Shown here one piece after another: positions 51,238 through 59,280 of a stretch of 64,000 nucleotides of DNA (positions are counted from its first letter, which is position 1; each line of letters starts with the position of its first letter). Origin of the DNA: Sneathia vaginalis. Its GTDB lineage: Bacteria; Fusobacteriota; Fusobacteriia; Fusobacteriales; Leptotrichiaceae. The notes below the pieces were generated by a model. That model searched no databases, was not told the origin of the DNA, and saw nothing but the letters and a program-made list of their open reading frames with translations. Location of the stretch: the NCBI RefSeq assembly GCF_000973085.1, contig NZ_CP011280.1, positions 336,642-400,641 of the forward strand. The letters are read 5' to 3'. A program made the position numbers and the translations under genes.

Positions 51238-52731
51238 ATGGACAAAATTTATGAATATATAAGAAGAGATATGGCATTTAGTCATGCAATAACCTTATTG
51301 AGTTGGGATTTAGAAACTGAAGCTCCAGTTAAGGCTATTGATGGTATAAGCAATACAATGGAAGTTTTAACACAATTACAGTATGAAAACTTTGTTAATG
51401 ATGAATTTAAAAAGATGCTATATGATTTAGATGAGGATAAATTAAGCGAAATTGACAAAAAAGTAGTGAAAAAATTAAAAAAAGATGTATTTGAAAAGAT
51501 GAGTAAGATACCTAAGGATGAATATGCAAAATACAGTTCACTAGTAACAAAGGCAACTCAAAAATGGGAAATAGCTAAGAATAAAGAAGACTATTCATTA
51601 TTTAAAGATTATCTTCAAGACTTAATAGACACTAATAAGAAATTCATTCTTTATAGAGGCTACAAAAAAAATCCTTATGATGTTCTATTAGATGACTATG
51701 AAACAAATTTAACAGTAGAAAAAGCAGATAAGTTTTTTGATTTAATAAGAAAAGAATTAATACCATTTATTAAGGAAATAAGAAGTAAGGATACAACTAA
51801 ATTAGAGGATATAAAAAAGAGATTTTACTCTGTTAAATTTAGCATAGAAGAACAAAGAGAAATATCAAAAATATTATCAAACATTATGGGGTTTGACTAT
51901 GATAAAGGTGTAATAAAAGAAAGTGAACATCCATTTACAACTAATATGAATAATAAGGATGTTAGAATAACAACACACTATTATCTAGATGATGTATTAT
52001 CAAGTATATATTCTACTGTTCATGAAACAGGTCACGCTATATACGAACAACAAGTAGATGATAAGTACAATGATACTGGTATATTATCTGGTGGTTCAAC
52101 TATGGGTATACATGAATCACAATCTAGAATTTATGAAAATGTCATAGGTAAAATGAAAGAGTTTACAGATTTAATATATAGCTTATTAGAAAAATATAGA
52201 AAGCTTAATATATCAAAGGATGAATTCTATCTTCTAGTTAATGAAGTTAAAAATCAATATTATAGAACAGAAGCTGATGAAGTGACATATCCTATACATG
52301 TAATGATTAGATATGAAATAGAAAAATATATATTTTCTAACATAGATACTAAAATCAATGCTAGTGATTTAGAAAAAATGTGGAACGATCTATATGAAGA
52401 ATATTTAGGTATAAGACCTAAAAATGCAAAAGAAGGAATATTACAAGATTCACATTGGGCAGGAGGAGCATTTGGATATTTTCCATCATATGCAATAGCA
52501 AGTGCATATGCATCACAAATCTACCACGCATTAGAAAAGAAAGTAGATGTAAAAAAAGCAATAGAAGACAAAGACTTTAAGAAAATAAATGATTTCTTAA
52601 GAGAAGGTATACATCAATATGGAAATTCTAAAACACCAGAAGAATTAATTAAATTATGTACTGGTGAAGAATTTAATCCAGAATACTATATCAAATATTT
52701 AAAATCAAAATATGAAAGAATATATAAGTAG
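51238..52731 (+). CDS. M32 metallocarboxypeptidase (Taq carboxypeptidase family)
   Basis: A 497-residue cytoplasmic peptidase that trims C-terminal residues. Seen: the zinc site STVHETGHAIYEQQ with His262, Glu263 and His266, MGIHESQSRIYENVIG (third-ligand region), RTEADEVTYPIHVMIRYEIE (in pieces), and HWAGGAFGYFPSYAIAS. The length matches the family (~500). With the adjacent M18 aminopeptidase it would finish digestion of peptides imported by Opp. It has its own promoter and an AAAGGAG site. Confidence 0.94.
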   Translation: MDKIYEYIRRDMAFSHAITLLSWDLETEAPVKAIDGISNTMEVLTQLQYENFVNDEFKKMLYDLDEDKLSEIDKKVVKKLKKDVFEKMSKIPKDEYAKYSSLVTKATQKWEIAKNKEDYSLFKDYLQDLIDTNKKFILYRGYKKNPYDVLLDDYETNLTVEKADKFFDLIRKELIPFIKEIRSKDTTKLEDIKKRFYSVKFSIEEQREISKILSNIMGFDYDKGVIKESEHPFTTNMNNKDVRITTHYYLDDVLSSIYSTVHETGHAIYEQQVDDKYNDTGILSGGSTMGIHESQSRIYENVIGKMKEFTDLIYSLLEKYRKLNISKDEFYLLVNEVKNQYYRTEADEVTYPIHVMIRYEIEKYIFSNIDTKINASDLEKMWNDLYEEYLGIRPKNAKEGILQDSHWAGGAFGYFPSYAIASAYASQIYHALEKKVDVKKAIEDKDFKKINDFLREGIHQYGNSKTPEELIKLCTGEEFNPEYYIKYLKSKYERIYK

Positions 52732-52739
52732 GTGATAAA

Positions 52740-54041
52740 ATGGAAAAAGTTAAACAATTTGCACTAGATATGATGAAGTTCATTGACGAAAGCCCTAGTG
52801 TTTATCATGTTGTAGAAAATGCAAAAGCCTTATTAGAAAAAAATGGCTTTAAAGAATTAGATATATGTTCCAAATGGAATATAGAATTAGGTAAAAAATA
52901 TTATGTTAAAAAGACCAATTCAACAATATTAGCTTTTACTACACCAAATAAATTAGATGTAAAAAAAGGTATAAAAATATTTGCATCTCATACAGATAGT
53001 CCAAGTATTAGAATTAAGCCTAAAAGTGAAGTAGTAACTAATAATATGTTAAGATTAAATACTGAAGTATATGGAGGGCCTATACTATCAACATGGTTTG
53101 ATAGACCCTTATCAATAGCAGGAAGACTATTAACAAGAAGTCAAGATGCATTCAAACCAAAAGTATCATACATTAATTTAAGTGATATAGTTGTTGTTAT
53201 ACCTAATTTGGCAATACATCAAAATAGGGATGTTAATAACGGACATAAAATAGACAAGCAAAAAGAATTATTACCCATAATTAGTCTAGTTAATGACACA
53301 TTAGAAGCTGATAATTACTTATTAAAAACTATATCTAAAAAGTTAAATGTAGATATAGAAGACATATTAGACTTTGACTTAATGCTATATCCATTAGATA
53401 AAGGTAGACTTATGGGTGTAAATGAAGATATGTTAACTAGTACAAAGCTAGACAATCTTTTATCAGTATATACAGGTTTAATGGGAATAATAGAATCAAA
53501 TAATGATTCAGAAAAAATAAATGTATTTGTTGGATTTGATAATGAAGAAATAGGAAGTTCAACAAAACAAGGTGCAGATTCAAATTATCTAGCACATATA
53601 TTAGAAAGAATAGTATATTCATTAGGGTATAATAGACTAGATTACTTAGAAATATTAGCGTCATCATTTATGCTATCAGCAGATAGTGGACACGTAGCAC
53701 ATCCATCATTTATGGAAAAATTTGATATTACAAATCAATGTACAATGAATAATGGTGTTTCAATAAAGTTAAGTGTTAATCAAAGATATACATCAGATGG
53801 ATATTCTATGGCAGTATTAAAAGAAATTGTAAGAGATAAGGATATTAAGTTACAAGTATTTGTAAATAATTCTAATGAAATAGGAGGTACTACAATAGGT
53901 CCTTTAAGTGCAAGTCACTTAGATATAGAAGCAGTAGATTTAGGAGTGCCTATTTTATCAATGCATTCTATAAGAGAAATGTGTGGAACATATGATGTCT
54001 TTTATTTAAAAGAGATTGCAAAAGAATATTTTAATAGATAG
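52740..54041 (+). CDS. M18 aminopeptidase
   Basis: A 433-residue metallopeptidase removing N-terminal (often acidic or hydrophobic) residues. Seen: SPSVYHVVENA near the N-terminus, ASHTDSPSIRIKP (zinc His/Asp), DNEEIGSSTKQGADS (catalytic Glu and ligand), SADSGHVAHPSF, and PILSMHSIREMCGTYDV (last His). The family forms dodecameric cytoplasmic cages. It starts 8 bases after the M32 gene (GTAGGTGAT) and overlaps nothing downstream once potA is started at 54052. Confidence 0.94.
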   Translation: MEKVKQFALDMMKFIDESPSVYHVVENAKALLEKNGFKELDICSKWNIELGKKYYVKKTNSTILAFTTPNKLDVKKGIKIFASHTDSPSIRIKPKSEVVTNNMLRLNTEVYGGPILSTWFDRPLSIAGRLLTRSQDAFKPKVSYINLSDIVVVIPNLAIHQNRDVNNGHKIDKQKELLPIISLVNDTLEADNYLLKTISKKLNVDIEDILDFDLMLYPLDKGRLMGVNEDMLTSTKLDNLLSVYTGLMGIIESNNDSEKINVFVGFDNEEIGSSTKQGADSNYLAHILERIVYSLGYNRLDYLEILASSFMLSADSGHVAHPSFMEKFDITNQCTMNNGVSIKLSVNQRYTSDGYSMAVLKEIVRDKDIKLQVFVNNSNEIGGTTIGPLSASHLDIEAVDLGVPILSMHSIREMCGTYDVFYLKEIAKEYFNR

Positions 54042-54051
54042 GGGGTATAAA

Positions 54052-55152
54052 TTGGAAAAAGATTTAGAAATAATTGGTATATCAAAGTCTTTTGAAGGAG
54101 ATAAAATATTAAATAATATAAATTTAAGTATAAGAAAAGGTGAATTTTTCTCTATACTAGGTCCATCTGGTTGCGGTAAAACAACTCTACTTAGAATGAT
54201 AGCAGGGTTTATTTCACCAGATGAGGGAGAAATTAGGGTTAATGGTGAAAGGATAGATGTATTAGAACCTAATAAGAGAAATGTTAATACGGTATTTCAA
54301 AATTATGCATTATTCCCAAATATGACTATATTCGATAATATAGCCTTTCCACTAAAACTTAAGAAAATGAAAAAAAGTGAAATAGAAAAAGAAGTAAATA
54401 AGTATTTAGACTTAGTAGGTTTGAAAAAGCATAAAAATAAGTACCCCGCATCATTATCTGGTGGTCAAAAACAAAGAGTTTCTATTGCAAGAGCTTTGAT
54501 AAATAAGCCAGAAGTTTTATTGTTAGATGAACCACTTTCAGCATTAGATGCAAAATTAAGACAAAGATTATTAATCGATTTAGATACAATACATGATGAA
54601 GTAGGTATAACATTTGTGTTTGTAACACATGATCAAGAAGAAGCACTGAGTGTTTCTGATAGAATAGCTGTTATGCACAATGGAAATGTGTTACAAGTAG
54701 GAACTCCAAATGAAATTTATGAAACTCCTGCTGATACTTTTGTTGCAGACTTTATAGGAGAAACTAATTTTATTAAAGGTAAAATAAAGGAAGTTTATGA
54801 TAATTATGCAATAGCTGAGTCAAATGAAATAGGAGAATTTAAGGTAGAACTTGATAAAAATGTTAAAGTAGGAGATATGGTTAAATTAACTTTAAGACCT
54901 GAAAAGATTAAAGTGGATAATAAGCCACCTAAATTTAATGAAAAGTATAAGGTATTGCAAGGTGTAATAGATGAAGTAATCTATACAGGGTTTCAAAGTA
55001 AGTTGTTTATAAAAATTGAAGGAAATAATAGAATTATTAAAGCCTTTGACCAACATAGAGAATTCTTAGAAGAAGATGAATTATTCGAATGGAAAGAGAA
55101 GGTGTATTTCTACTGGAACTATGAAGATGCTTATCTTGTAGAGGTGATGTAG
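54052..55152 (+). CDS. potA: Spermidine/putrescine ABC transporter ATPase
   Basis: A 366-residue ATPase: Walker A GPSGCGKTT, FQNYALFPNMTIFDNIAFPL (in pieces), signature LSGGQKQR, Walker B LLLDEPLSALD, H-loop VTHDQEEAL, and a C-terminal TOBE domain (about 285-366). PotA-type identity rests on SIFGYALFPN-like motifs and on PotB/PotC partners. The start is TTG 54052 preceded by TAGGGGGT; the longer frame from 54016 overlaps the M18 gene and lacks a site. potB follows directly. Confidence 0.9.
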   Translation: MEKDLEIIGISKSFEGDKILNNINLSIRKGEFFSILGPSGCGKTTLLRMIAGFISPDEGEIRVNGERIDVLEPNKRNVNTVFQNYALFPNMTIFDNIAFPLKLKKMKKSEIEKEVNKYLDLVGLKKHKNKYPASLSGGQKQRVSIARALINKPEVLLLDEPLSALDAKLRQRLLIDLDTIHDEVGITFVFVTHDQEEALSVSDRIAVMHNGNVLQVGTPNEIYETPADTFVADFIGETNFIKGKIKEVYDNYAIAESNEIGEFKVELDKNVKVGDMVKLTLRPEKIKVDNKPPKFNEKYKVLQGVIDEVIYTGFQSKLFIKIEGNNRIIKAFDQHREFLEEDELFEWKEKVYFYWNYEDAYLVEVM

Positions 55153-55986
55153 ATGCATAAGAAAAATTTAAAATTACTATATTACCTTCCATTAACAATA
55201 TGGATGAGTATATTTTTTGCAATACCAACAGGTATAATAGTATACTTTAGCTTTCTAAAAAAAGCTGCTTATGGTGGAATAGAAGGTTATACAACATTCA
55301 CACTAAAAGCATATAGAAATCTATTAGATCCACAATTAGTAAAGGTGTTAATAAAGACCTTAAAAATATCTGTACTTATTACAGTTATAGTAATAATTTT
55401 AGCACTACCTACTGCGTACTTTATTTCAAGATCTAAGTATAAGAATTTATGGCTATTATTAATAATAATTCCATTTTGGACTAACTTTTTAGTTAGAATA
55501 TTTGCGTTAATAGGTCTATTAGGTAATAATGGGTTGATAAATAAAGCATTGATGTGGATATTTAAATTAACTAGTCCTATACCTATGCTATACAATCAAA
55601 GAGCAGTAGTGATAATAAGTGTATATATATTGATGCCATATGCAATTTTACCTCTGTATACATCAATTGAAAAATTTGATTTTTCTCTAATAGATGCTGC
55701 AAGAGATTTAGGTGCAAATAAGTATCAAGCACTATTAAAAGTATTTTTACCTGGTATAAAAGGCGGTATAATTACAGCAATAGTACTAACATTTATACCT
55801 GCAATAGGGTCTTATGCTGTTCCAGATATAGTTGGAGGAACAGATGGTATTATGCTAGGTAATATTATTGCAAATAAGATGTTTGTTCTTCGTGATTGGC
55901 CATCAGCTGCAGCAATATCAACAATATTTATACTAATAACAATAGTTGCAATGTTCATAAATAAAGGTGGTGAAATTGATGAATAA
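55153..55986 (+). CDS. potB: Spermidine/putrescine ABC permease PotB
   Basis: A 277-residue inner-membrane permease of about six spans with the ATPase-contact loop DAARDLGANKYQALLKVFLPG and the PotB-like AIGSYAVPDIVGGTDGIMLGN. ATG 55153 abuts the potA stop. It overlaps the potC frame by 8 bases. With PotC it forms the polyamine channel. Other spermidine/2-aminoethylphosphonate-type importers share this pattern, but PotA/B/C order favours polyamines. Confidence 0.9.
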   Translation: MHKKNLKLLYYLPLTIWMSIFFAIPTGIIVYFSFLKKAAYGGIEGYTTFTLKAYRNLLDPQLVKVLIKTLKISVLITVIVIILALPTAYFISRSKYKNLWLLLIIIPFWTNFLVRIFALIGLLGNNGLINKALMWIFKLTSPIPMLYNQRAVVIISVYILMPYAILPLYTSIEKFDFSLIDAARDLGANKYQALLKVFLPGIKGGIITAIVLTFIPAIGSYAVPDIVGGTDGIMLGNIIANKMFVLRDWPSAAAISTIFILITIVAMFINKGGEIDE

Positions 55987-56761
55987 CGAAAAAAAAGTGA
56001 TATCAACAATATTTTTTGCACTAGTAATGATATTTTTCTACTTACCCATAGTAATGTTAGTTGTTTTATCATTTAATGAATCAAAAACATATATGTGGAC
56101 TAAGTTTTCATTAAAATGGTATAAAGATCTATTTTTAAATTCACCACATTTATGGGTAACTTTTGGAAGAAGTATAATAATAGCACTTAGTTCATCAGTG
56201 GCATCAGTAATTATTGCAACATTAGGTGCAATAGGTATAAAGTGGTATAACTTTAGAATGAAGAATTATGTTAAAATATTAAGTTATGTTCCATTAGTAT
56301 TACCTGATTTAATAATAGGGGTATCATTATTAATATTTTTTAACATCAATAGAACAATACCACTTGGGATGTTAACTATATTTATAGCACACACAACATT
56401 TAATATACCTTTTTCTTTGTTTATAATAATGTCAAGATTAGATGAATTTGATTTTTCTATTGTTGAGGCAGCAAGAGACTTAGGTGCTACTGAATTTCAA
56501 GCATTAACTAAGGTAATAATCCCAACTATGATGCCAGGAATAATATCAGCATTCTTGATGTCATTAACATTATCATTAGATGATTTTGTAATAACAAGCT
56601 TTGTTACTGGAACAAATTCAGATACTTTACCTATACAAATATACTCAATGCTTAAATTTGGAATAACACCAACAATAAATGCACTTTCAACAATCTTAAT
56701 AATTGGCACATTAATTTTATCAGTATCTAGTACAAAACTACAAAAATATTTATTAAATTAA
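55979..56761 (+). CDS. potC: Spermidine/putrescine ABC permease PotC
   Basis: A 260-residue second permease: a span at about 8-30 (IFFALVMIFFYLPIVMLVVLSFNES in pieces), FSLKWYKDLF, and the contact loop EAARDLGATEFQALTKVIIP, followed by SLDDFVITSFVTG, strongly PotC-like. ATG 55979 is chosen because GGTGGTG sits just upstream. No PotD binding protein follows; the next gene is a PTS permease with its own promoter, so the binding protein must be elsewhere. Confidence 0.9.
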   Translation: MNNEKKVISTIFFALVMIFFYLPIVMLVVLSFNESKTYMWTKFSLKWYKDLFLNSPHLWVTFGRSIIIALSSSVASVIIATLGAIGIKWYNFRMKNYVKILSYVPLVLPDLIIGVSLLIFFNINRTIPLGMLTIFIAHTTFNIPFSLFIIMSRLDEFDFSIVEAARDLGATEFQALTKVIIPTMMPGIISAFLMSLTLSLDDFVITSFVTGTNSDTLPIQIYSMLKFGITPTINALSTILIIGTLILSVSSTKLQKYLLN

Positions 56762-56772
56762 AACAATAGTCA

Positions 56773-56800
56773 TTCTCTTTTTAAAAAATTATAGTATAAT
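56773..56800 (+). promoter_or_regulatory. Probable promoter of the nagE-like gene
   Basis: TTCTCT (56773-56778), a 16-base spacer, and TATAAT (56795-56800), 31 bases before the gene. The -35 match is poor. Confidence 0.45.
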
Positions 56801-56831
56801 ATATTAACACTATATTAAAGAGGAGGACTTT

Positions 56832-58310
56832 ATGTTCGGTTATTTACAAAAAATTGGAAAAGCCTTGATGGTTCCTGTTGCAGTATTACCTGCAGCGGCA
56901 GTTCTTATGGGAATAGGTTATTGGATTGACCCTGTTGGTTGGGGTAGTAATTCACAACTTGCAGCATTTCTTATTAAATCAGGAGCAGCAATAATAGACA
57001 GTATGCCTATATTATTTGCAGTTGGTGTTGCTTTTGGTCTTTCTAGAGATAAAAATGGTGCTGCAGCTTTAACAGGACTTGTAGCATTTTTAGTTGTTAC
57101 TACATTACTTTCAACTAATGCTGTTGCACAACTTACAAATACTCCAGTTGAAAATGTTTCACCTGCATTTGGAAAAATAAATAATCAATTTATAGGTATT
57201 CTATGTGGGGTTATATCTGGAGAATTATACAACAGATTCTATAATATTGAATTACCTAAGTTTTTAGCATTCTTTAGTGGTAAGAGATTTGTTCCTATTA
57301 TTACATCAATTGTAATGTTAGTAGTGTCATTTATTTTACTATACGTATGGCCAGCAATTTACTCAGCATTAGTTAGTTTTGGTATAAAGATTGCAACATT
57401 AGGACCTGTAGGTGCAGGGATTTATGGATTCTTTAATAGACTTTTAATACCAGTAGGACTACACCATGCATTAAATTCAGTTTTCTGGTTTAACGTTGCT
57501 GGTATAAATGATATAGGAAGATTCTGGGGATCACCTGAATTAGCATATGCCGATTTACCAGAAGCTGTAAAAGGAGCTTATCATGTTGGTATGTATCAAG
57601 CAGGATTTTTCCCTATTATGATGTTTGGTCTATTAGGAGCTTGTGCAGCATTTATTAAGACTTCTAAGCCACAAAATAGAAATAAGATAATGTCAATTAT
57701 GGTGGCAGCAGGATTTACTTCATTTTTCACAGGAGTAACTGAACCTATAGAATTTGCATTTATGTTTGTTGCACCAGTACTATACTTAGTGCACGCAATC
57801 TTAACAGCTATATCAGTGTTTATAGCAGCAAGCTTTAATTGGGTAGCTGGATTTGGGTTCTCTGCAGGGTTTGTTGACTTTGTATTATCATCAAGATTAC
57901 CAAATGCACATAAACCATACATGCTTATACTTTTAGGAATAATATTCTTCGTTCTTTACTATGTAATATTTACTACTTTAATAAGAGTATTTAATTTAAA
58001 GACACCAGGTAGAGAAGATGATGAAGAAGGTACTGAAAAAGTAAGAAAAACAAAATTAAATCATAATGCATTAGCAACTGCTTTAATACCATTACTTGGT
58101 GGTTTGGAAAATATAGAAGAAATAGATTGTTGTACAACAAGACTAAGATTAACAGTTAAAGATAGTTCTGTTATAAACGACAAAGAAATAAAGAAACTAG
58201 TTCCTGGTATATTAAAACCAAATAAAAAAGCAGTACAAGTAATTATTGGACCTGAAGTAGAATTTGTTGCTGATGAAATTAGAAATTATATTGACAAAAA
58301 ATCTATATAA
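56832..58310 (+). CDS. nagE: PTS EIICB for N-acetylglucosamine or glucose
   Basis: A 492-residue permease: an EIIC glucose-superfamily domain (1-390, MVPVAVLPAAAVLMGIGYW, PVGLHHALNSVFWF, GVTEPIEFAFMFVAP) and a C-terminal EIIB (about 415-490) with phosphocysteine Cys434 in DCCTTRLRL. No fused EIIA is present, so a separate glucose-type EIIA is required; the orphan EIIAs in this window are fructose-type and probably do not serve it. The GLHHALNSVFWF region favours GlcNAc specificity over glucose. AGAGGAGG precedes the start. The ROK repressor at 7172 is a possible regulator. Confidence 0.85.
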   Translation: MFGYLQKIGKALMVPVAVLPAAAVLMGIGYWIDPVGWGSNSQLAAFLIKSGAAIIDSMPILFAVGVAFGLSRDKNGAAALTGLVAFLVVTTLLSTNAVAQLTNTPVENVSPAFGKINNQFIGILCGVISGELYNRFYNIELPKFLAFFSGKRFVPIITSIVMLVVSFILLYVWPAIYSALVSFGIKIATLGPVGAGIYGFFNRLLIPVGLHHALNSVFWFNVAGINDIGRFWGSPELAYADLPEAVKGAYHVGMYQAGFFPIMMFGLLGACAAFIKTSKPQNRNKIMSIMVAAGFTSFFTGVTEPIEFAFMFVAPVLYLVHAILTAISVFIAASFNWVAGFGFSAGFVDFVLSSRLPNAHKPYMLILLGIIFFVLYYVIFTTLIRVFNLKTPGREDDEEGTEKVRKTKLNHNALATALIPLLGGLENIEEIDCCTTRLRLTVKDSSVINDKEIKKLVPGILKPNKKAVQVIIGPEVEFVADEIRNYIDKKSI

Positions 58311-58319
58311 AGTTAAAAT

Positions 58320-58408
58320 AGAAGTGAAGATGGATTTATCCATACTGGTAATTTCTATGAATACTGAATGAGAGTTTAAGCGTAATGATAAGTACGTCAG
58401 ACATAGAG
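58320..58408 (+). ncRNA. Candidate structured leader RNA upstream of the DUF3800 gene
   Basis: The 140 bases between nagE and the DUF3800 gene fold into nested pairings that I traced by eye. Hairpin ATGGA/TCCAT is at 58330-58343. A long-range helix joins TTCTATG (58353-58359) with CATAGAG (58402-58408, one wobble). Inside it CTGA (58364-58367) pairs with TCAG (58397-58400), and CGTA (58381-58384) pairs with TACG (58393-58396), stacked directly on it. A terminator follows immediately. Several conserved RNA motifs named after DUF3800 are known upstream of such genes; this may be one, but I cannot match a consensus without a model search. Confidence 0.5.
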
Positions 58409-58440
58409 CCACTCAATTTAAAAATGAGTGGTATTTTTTT
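58409..58440 (+). terminator. Attenuator-like terminator just before the DUF3800 gene
   Basis: CCACTCA (58409-58415) pairs perfectly with TGAGTGG (58425-58431) around a 9-base A/T loop, followed by TATTTTTTT. It ends one base before the AAGGAG ribosome site of the next gene, so it could end nagE transcription or act as a regulated attenuator for the DUF3800 gene. Confidence 0.85.
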
Positions 58441-58450
58441 AAGGAGAATT

Positions 58451-59125
58451 ATGAATTTATATATATTTTCAGATGAATCTGGTGTATTTGATAAGAAACA
58501 CAATGTTGTTTTTGTGTTTGCAGGAATAGTATTTACAGATAAGAATAGTGTTCTAAAGAGTATGAATAAGTACATCAATGTAGAAAGGCATATAAAAAGG
58601 AAGTTAAATATGCCAAAAGATATAGAGCTAAAAGCAACTATGTTAAATGAAGATAATAAAAGAAAATTATTAAGATCTATAAAGTGTGATAGAAGATTTT
58701 TTGTTGTCATAAATCAAGAAAAAGTTTTTGATAGGATTTTTGATGATAAAAAAAGTAAACAAAGATACTTAGATTATGCATACAAGATGGGAATAAAAAG
58801 AATGTTAGAAAAAATGGGTGTTGATTTAAGTCAAATCCATAATTTATACATTTACTGTGATGAACATACAATTGCAAGTAATGGAGTTTATGATTTGAAA
58901 ACAGGTATATATAGGGAATTAAAAATAGGGACAGAAAATTTTGAATATAACTTCATAACTAAGCCCATATTACCTAATTTACAGACAGTAACAGTTACAT
59001 ATTGTGATTCTAAAGAAAATGCCCTAATTAGATATACAGATATATTAGCTAATAGACTTTTTAATATATTAAGAAGTAATAAGGTCGTAGAAAACAAAAA
59101 AGATATAATAACAAGGTTGCCGTAA
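58451..59125 (+). CDS. DUF3800 domain protein
   Basis: A 224-residue protein with the DUF3800 layout: an N-terminal strand carrying acidic residues (MNLYIFSDESGVF, Asp8 and Glu9), FAGIVF, ELKATML, LYIYCDEHT, and the C-terminal DSKENALIRYTDILANRLF (in pieces), where Asp residues would complete an RNase H-like metal site. The family is widespread in mobile and defence-linked loci but has no settled function; a nuclease role is inference. ATG 58451 after AAGGAG is preferred over the open frame from 58385, which runs through the terminator hairpin. tRNA-Cys follows. Confidence 0.8.
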   Translation: MNLYIFSDESGVFDKKHNVVFVFAGIVFTDKNSVLKSMNKYINVERHIKRKLNMPKDIELKATMLNEDNKRKLLRSIKCDRRFFVVINQEKVFDRIFDDKKSKQRYLDYAYKMGIKRMLEKMGVDLSQIHNLYIYCDEHTIASNGVYDLKTGIYRELKIGTENFEYNFITKPILPNLQTVTVTYCDSKENALIRYTDILANRLFNILRSNKVVENKKDIITRLP

Positions 59126-59130
59126 AACAC

Positions 59131-59160
59131 TTGACAAACTCATTATTAATTTTGTATAAT
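59131..59160 (+). promoter_or_regulatory. Strong promoter of tRNA-Cys
   Basis: Consensus TTGACA (59131-59136), an 18-base spacer, and consensus TATAAT (59155-59160), 11 bases before the tRNA 5' end. It is the best promoter match in the window. Confidence 0.85.
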
Positions 59161-59171
59161 CTTCTTTGTAC

Positions 59172-59246
59172 GGCAGCATGGTCGAGGGGCTTAGGCAGAG
59201 GTCTGCAAAACCTTTTACATCAGTTCGAGTCTGATTGCTGCCTCCA
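59172..59246 (+). tRNA. tRNA-Cys (anticodon GCA), CCA encoded
   Basis: A complete cloverleaf: acceptor GGCAGCA pairs with TGCTGCC; the anticodon stem GAGGT/ACCTT encloses loop CTGCAAA with anticodon GCA; the T arm ATCAG/CTGAT encloses TTCGAGT. The discriminator base T (position 73) is the expected tRNA-Cys identity base, followed by encoded CCA. It has its own promoter and terminator, so it is transcribed alone. Confidence 0.97.
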
Positions 59247-59256
59247 TAATTAATTT

Positions 59257-59280
59257 AAGATTGTTAATCAATCTTTTTTT
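59257..59280. terminator. Terminator of tRNA-Cys, shared with the convergent ttcA-like gene
   Basis: AAGATTG (59257-59263) pairs with CAATCTT (59269-59275) around TTAAT, followed by five or more T. The ttcA-like stop codon (minus strand, 59268-59270) lies inside it. Confidence 0.8.

Noticed and set aside
58311-58440. T-box or other classical riboswitch upstream of the DUF3800 gene
   Set aside because: No T-box GGTGG-type sequence or known aptamer core (thi-box, SAM, FMN, purine, lysine, c-di-GMP) is recognisable. The leader is reported as an unassigned structured RNA instead.
58385-58450. Longer N-terminus for the DUF3800 protein
   Set aside because: The extension would translate through the terminator hairpin and U-tract. 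The DUF3800 family begins at the strand encoded from 58451, which has an AAGGAG site.
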